A stretch of 64,000 nt of DNA. Source: Chloroflexota bacterium (GTDB lineage: Bacteria > Chloroflexota > Anaerolineae > Aggregatilineales > Phototrophicaceae). The notes below the pieces were generated by a model, which searched no databases, was not told the DNA's origin, and saw only the letters and a list, made by a program, of their open reading frames with translations. Below, one piece after another: positions 61,393-64,000 of this stretch. The position numbers were made by a program, and so were the translations under genes. Each line of letters opens with the position of its first letter. Positions within the stretch are counted from its first letter, which is position 1. The stretch covers positions 3,596-67,595 of the forward strand of contig JAPOYU010000154.1 of the NCBI GenBank assembly GCA_026706395.1, in the 5' to 3' direction.

Positions 61393-62373
61393 ATGCAACA
61401 GGAAGCCATGGTGCGCGACGGTCCCCCCGGCAAGACGACGGCGCAGTTCCGGCAAGGCTCGGCCATCCGCCAGCTTTGGGAGACGAACCTCGAGGTATTT
61501 CAGCGCGATAAAATGGCGCTCTTCGGCCTCTGTGTCTTCGCGGTATTCACCATCGTCGCGATACTGGCCCCTGTGATTGCCCCGAACGACCCGCTGACGC
61601 CGCTCAAAAACAATGAGGGCGACTGGATAAAAGACGCCTTGCCCTATTGGCTCGCCGAACCGGGCGAAGACGAAGCCGAAGGTTACACCAACGACTTCGT
61701 CCTGGGCACGACAAACATCGGCCGCGATATCTTTTCCCAGCTGATTCACGGTTCGCGTTCCGCCCTGCTGGTCGGTTTCTCCGCCGCCGCGGCGGTAGCC
61801 GTCATCGGTACAGTTGTGGGCTTGCTGGCGGGATATTATGGCGGCTGGGTCGACGCCGTTCTCATGCGGGCGGCCGATGTCGCTTTTGGCATCCCGTTCA
61901 TCCCTTTTATCATTGTGATCGCGGCCTTTTTTGATCCCAGCATCTGGAATGTGGTGCTGGCGATGGCGCTGCTGCTCTGGCGCGATACCGGCCGCGTCAT
62001 CCGCTCGCAAGTGCTCGTGATAAAGGAGCAAGCCTTCGTCAGCGCGGCCCGCGTATCCGGCGCCAGCGACCTGCGCATCATCTTCGTCTATATCGCGCCC
62101 AGCATCTTGCCGCTCTCATTTCTATACGGCTCCTTCGCCATCGCCTGGGCGATTCTCACCGAAGCCAGCGTCAGCTTCCTCGGCTTCAGCGACCCCGAGA
62201 CCATCAGCTGGGGCTTCATGCTGCAAGACGCTTTCTTGTCGCTGGCCTTGACTCGCGGCGCCTTCTACTGGATCATCCCGCCCGGGCTCTGCATCATGCT
62301 GACGGTGATGGCCGGCTTCTTCATCGGCCGCGGCTATGAGGAAGTCTTGTTCCCGCGTCTGAGAAGGATGTGA
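61393..62373 (+). CDS. Peptide ABC transporter permease, DppC type
   Basis: A 326-residue permease. VFQRDKMALFGLCVFAVFTI is the OppC_N helix; LGTTNIGRDIFSQLIHGSRS is the conserved periplasmic entry; the docking loop is SAARVSGASDLRIIFVYIAP. ASVSFLGFSDPETISWGFML follows before the last helix. I start at ATG 61393 because GGAGG lies eight bases upstream; GTG 61387 is too close to it. The last 21 bases of the gene are repeated 106 bases downstream. Confidence 0.94.
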   Translation: MQQEAMVRDGPPGKTTAQFRQGSAIRQLWETNLEVFQRDKMALFGLCVFAVFTIVAILAPVIAPNDPLTPLKNNEGDWIKDALPYWLAEPGEDEAEGYTNDFVLGTTNIGRDIFSQLIHGSRSALLVGFSAAAAVAVIGTVVGLLAGYYGGWVDAVLMRAADVAFGIPFIPFIIVIAAFFDPSIWNVVLAMALLLWRDTGRVIRSQVLVIKEQAFVSAARVSGASDLRIIFVYIAPSILPLSFLYGSFAIAWAILTEASVSFLGFSDPETISWGFMLQDAFLSLALTRGAFYWIIPPGLCIMLTVMAGFFIGRGYEEVLFPRLRRM

Positions 62374-62477
62374 GGTGGTTGAGGTGAGCACTATGCAATT
62401 CCTCGATAGACATTGCCCCCCTTCCCACGCTTCCCCCCTTTGGAGGGGGGAAAACATCCCGCGTCTGAGAAGGATGT
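62351..62477. repeat. Direct repeat of the dppC 3' end around a small hairpin element
   Basis: CCCGCGTCTGAGAAGGATGT occurs at 62352-62371 (inside the gene, just before its stop) and at 62458-62477, with one more matching T in front. Between them lies a perfect hairpin, TTCCCCCC-TTTGGA-GGGGGGAA (62431-62452). The second copy also encodes RRM plus a stop (TAA). Confidence 0.7.
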
Positions 62478-62508
62478 AAGACAATATGCAGGCATTCGCG
62501 CATTCGAC

Positions 62509-62645
62509 CTCCCATCCCCCGGCCCTTTTCCCCACAAGGAGGGAAGGGGTGATCCTGTTGCGTTTGCATGAATCGACGAAAGCCCCTCCCTCTTTATGGG
62601 ATGCCCGCCATAGAGATGGCGGGAAGGGTTTGGGGTGGGGGTTTT
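62509..62645. repeat. G/C-rich palindromic repeat, full copy, reverse orientation, nested hairpin
   Basis: Begins CTCCCATCCCCCGGCCC and ends TTTGGGGTGGGGG. The nested hairpin CCCGCCAT-AGAG-ATGGCGGG (62604-62623) has the same loop as the one at 37529-37548 but three different base pairs. The element ends 7 bases before the start codon of the fused ATPase. Confidence 0.75.
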
Positions 62646-62652
62646 TGTAACC

Positions 62653-64000
62653 ATGTCCATACTCTCCATCCGCGATCTCAAAGTCGATTACGCCACGCAG
62701 GAAGGCACCGTGCACGCGGTGGACGGCGTCTCGCTCGATGTCGACGAGGGACAGCACCTCGGCTTGATCGGCGAATCCGGCTGCGGCAAAACTACCTTGC
62801 TCAAGGCGGTTGTCCAGGTCCTGCCCCGTAACGGCCACATCACCGCCGGCAAGATCATGTTCAATGGCATCGACTTGCTGCAACTGTCGACGGCGGAGAT
62901 GCGCCAATTGCGCTGGCGGGAAATCGCCACCATTCCGCAAGCTTCGATGGACTCGCTCAATCCGGTGCAGCGCGTCGGGGGGCAACTGACCAAGCTGCTC
63001 AGGATCCGCGGCGGCTACGATAAGCGGGCCGCCCGGCGACGCGCCGCTGATCTCTTTGAACTGGTCGGACTGGATACCGAGCGCCTGATGCACTACCCGC
63101 ATGAATTCTCCGGCGGCATGAAACAGCGCGCCGTCATCGCTATGGCGCTGGCGCTGGAGCCGAGCCTGCTGATCGCCGATGAACCGGTGACCGCCCTCGA
63201 TGTCATCGTGCAGCATCAGATCCTCGAAGTGCTGCGCGAACTCGAAGAAGAGCTCAACCTGACGGTCATGCTAATCACGCATGACATCTCGGTGGTGGCG
63301 CAAGTCTGTGACTCCGTCGCGGTCATGTACGCCGGGCGCATCGTCGAGCAAGCGGCCGCCGAGCCCTTTTTCAAGGCGCCCGCCCATCCCTACAGCCTGG
63401 GCCTGCAGCAAGCCTTCCCTAACCTGGCCCGCCCGCGCGATGTGCTCGTCTCGATCGAAGGCTACCCGCCCGACTTGCGCCAGCCGCCCTCCGGCTGCCG
63501 CTTCTCTGAACGCTGCCCCTTCGTACAAGATAACTGCCATGAAACCGATCCGCGTCTTGAGCTTGTGGGCGAGGATCGTCTGGCGGCCTGCCTCCGCTCC
63601 GGCGAAATGGAGACGCTGCGCCCCCAAGCGGAAGATCCAGCCCTGTGGCAGCAAGTCGAGGTGGTGCAGCAGTTTGCCCCCACCCCAAACCCCTCTCCCA
63701 TAAAGAGGGAGGGGCTTACACCATTTTCTCCGAGTGCCAAAAACACCCCCCCTTCCCTCTTGGTGGGGGAAGGGGCCGGGGGATGGGGGGGAAGTGAAAG
63801 CGAAGTCCTCCTCGAAATGCGGGACGTCTCGAAGCAGTTCAAGATAGGCGGCGGCCTGGCCGGGCTCCTGCGCGGCGACCAGGAGCAGACGGTCTATGCC
63901 GTCAATAATATCTCCTTCACACTCCGTCGTGGCGAGAGCCTGGGGCTGGCTGGTGAAAGCGGCTGCGGAAAATCGACCACCGGCAAACTGCTGGTCAAAT
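62653..64000 (+). CDS. Fused DppD-DppF peptide ABC transporter ATPase (3' end outside window)
   Basis: A continuous frame of 449 residues to the window end, with two ATPase domains in one chain. Domain 1: Walker A LIGESGCGKTTLLKA, Q-loop IATIPQASMDSLNPV, signature HEFSGGMKQRAVIAMALALE, Walker B LLIADEPVTALDVIVQ, H-loop LITHDISVVAQVC, and the oligopeptide C-terminal Cys motif CRFSERCPFVQDNC (Cys...Cys...Cys for an Fe-S or zinc site). Domain 2 begins LEMRDVSKQF near residue 391 and reaches its own Walker A LGLAGESGCGKSTTGKLL before the edge. The linker (residues about 341-380) is encoded by a copy of the intergenic repeat (63677-63791), in frame without stop. Confidence 0.9.
   Translation, partial: MSILSIRDLKVDYATQEGTVHAVDGVSLDVDEGQHLGLIGESGCGKTTLLKAVVQVLPRNGHITAGKIMFNGIDLLQLSTAEMRQLRWREIATIPQASMDSLNPVQRVGGQLTKLLRIRGGYDKRAARRRAADLFELVGLDTERLMHYPHEFSGGMKQRAVIAMALALEPSLLIADEPVTALDVIVQHQILEVLRELEEELNLTVMLITHDISVVAQVCDSVAVMYAGRIVEQAAAEPFFKAPAHPYSLGLQQAFPNLARPRDVLVSIEGYPPDLRQPPSGCRFSERCPFVQDNCHETDPRLELVGEDRLAACLRSGEMETLRPQAEDPALWQQVEVVQQFAPTPNPSPIKREGLTPFSPSAKNTPPSLLVGEGAGGWGGSESEVLLEMRDVSKQFKIGGGLAGLLRGDQEQTVYAVNNISFTLRRGESLGLAGESGCGKSTTGKLLVK
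63677..63791. repeat. G/C-rich palindromic repeat inside a coding sequence
   Basis: Begins CCCCCACCCCAAACCCCTC and ends GGGGCCGGGGGATGGGGGG, like 37438-37571 and 57139-57253. It is read in frame as part of the fused ATPase: the codons give APTPNPSPIKREG and later LLVGEGAGGWGG. Confidence 0.8.

Overview
The window is a GC-rich bacterial segment, densely coded on both strands. I see no tRNA, rRNA, CRISPR array, transposase or integrase. The gene content suggests a heterotrophic Chloroflexota member, possibly Anaerolineae-like: six ABC importers with sugar- or peptide-type binding proteins, Tat-exported binding proteins, a GH38-type glycosidase, an ADP-ribosylglycohydrolase, a secreted SH3/HEACH protein and G/C-rich palindromic intergenic repeats. 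This placement is inference from gene style; no marker phylogeny was run.

Layout. 1-2973 (minus): a sugar ABC importer whose Tat-type binding protein is split by a 10-base homopolymer. 3.3-10.6 kb: housekeeping and mixed genes (RidA, MFS carrier, an ECF sigma factor fused to ankyrin repeats, an SPL-like radical SAM protein, two small membrane proteins, ribosomal protein L28, AlkD-like protein, PPK2). 10.7-16.2 kb (plus): sulfotransferase, a YbhN-like membrane protein, an acetoacetate-decarboxylase-like protein and three SDR oxidoreductases. 16.3-21.2 kb: a plasmid-like island with a structured leader, a primase-polymerase (plus), and a converging winged-helix/parA/parB operon. It contains palindromes that differ from canonical parS by one symmetrical base pair. 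21.3-25.2 kb (minus): a peptide ABC importer. 25.4-32.4 kb: an SF1-helicase-like protein, an SDR, the SH3/HEACH protein and the GH38 enzyme. 32.6-36.4 kb (minus): hisD-hisC-hisB-hisN. 36.5-46.4 kb (minus): a PfkB kinase, an ADP-ribosylglycohydrolase and two complete sugar ABC importers. 46.6-51.6 kb: gamma-glutamyltransferase and a third complete sugar importer (plus). 51.6-64 kb: M20 and M28 peptidases, an Asp/Glu racemase, an amidohydrolase, a CapA-like protein and a peptide importer. That importer's binding protein is circularly permuted, and its two ATPases are fused into one chain.

How it works together. Most of the window serves uptake and catabolism. Carbohydrate importers feed the glycosidase, kinase and ADP-ribosylglycohydrolase. 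The peptide importers sit with peptidases, gamma-glutamyltransferase, racemase and amidohydrolase. All six binding-protein/permease junctions carry a stem-loop, which would let the binding protein be made in excess over the membrane parts. A family of G/C-rich palindromic repeats occupies many gene junctions, ends next to start codons of several genes, and in one case has become the in-frame linker of the fused ATPase.

The most unusual items are the primase/ParABS island with its variant parS and structured leader, the circularly permuted binding protein, the repeat-derived linker, nested repeat hairpins with compensatory base changes, and the sigma factor-ankyrin fusion.
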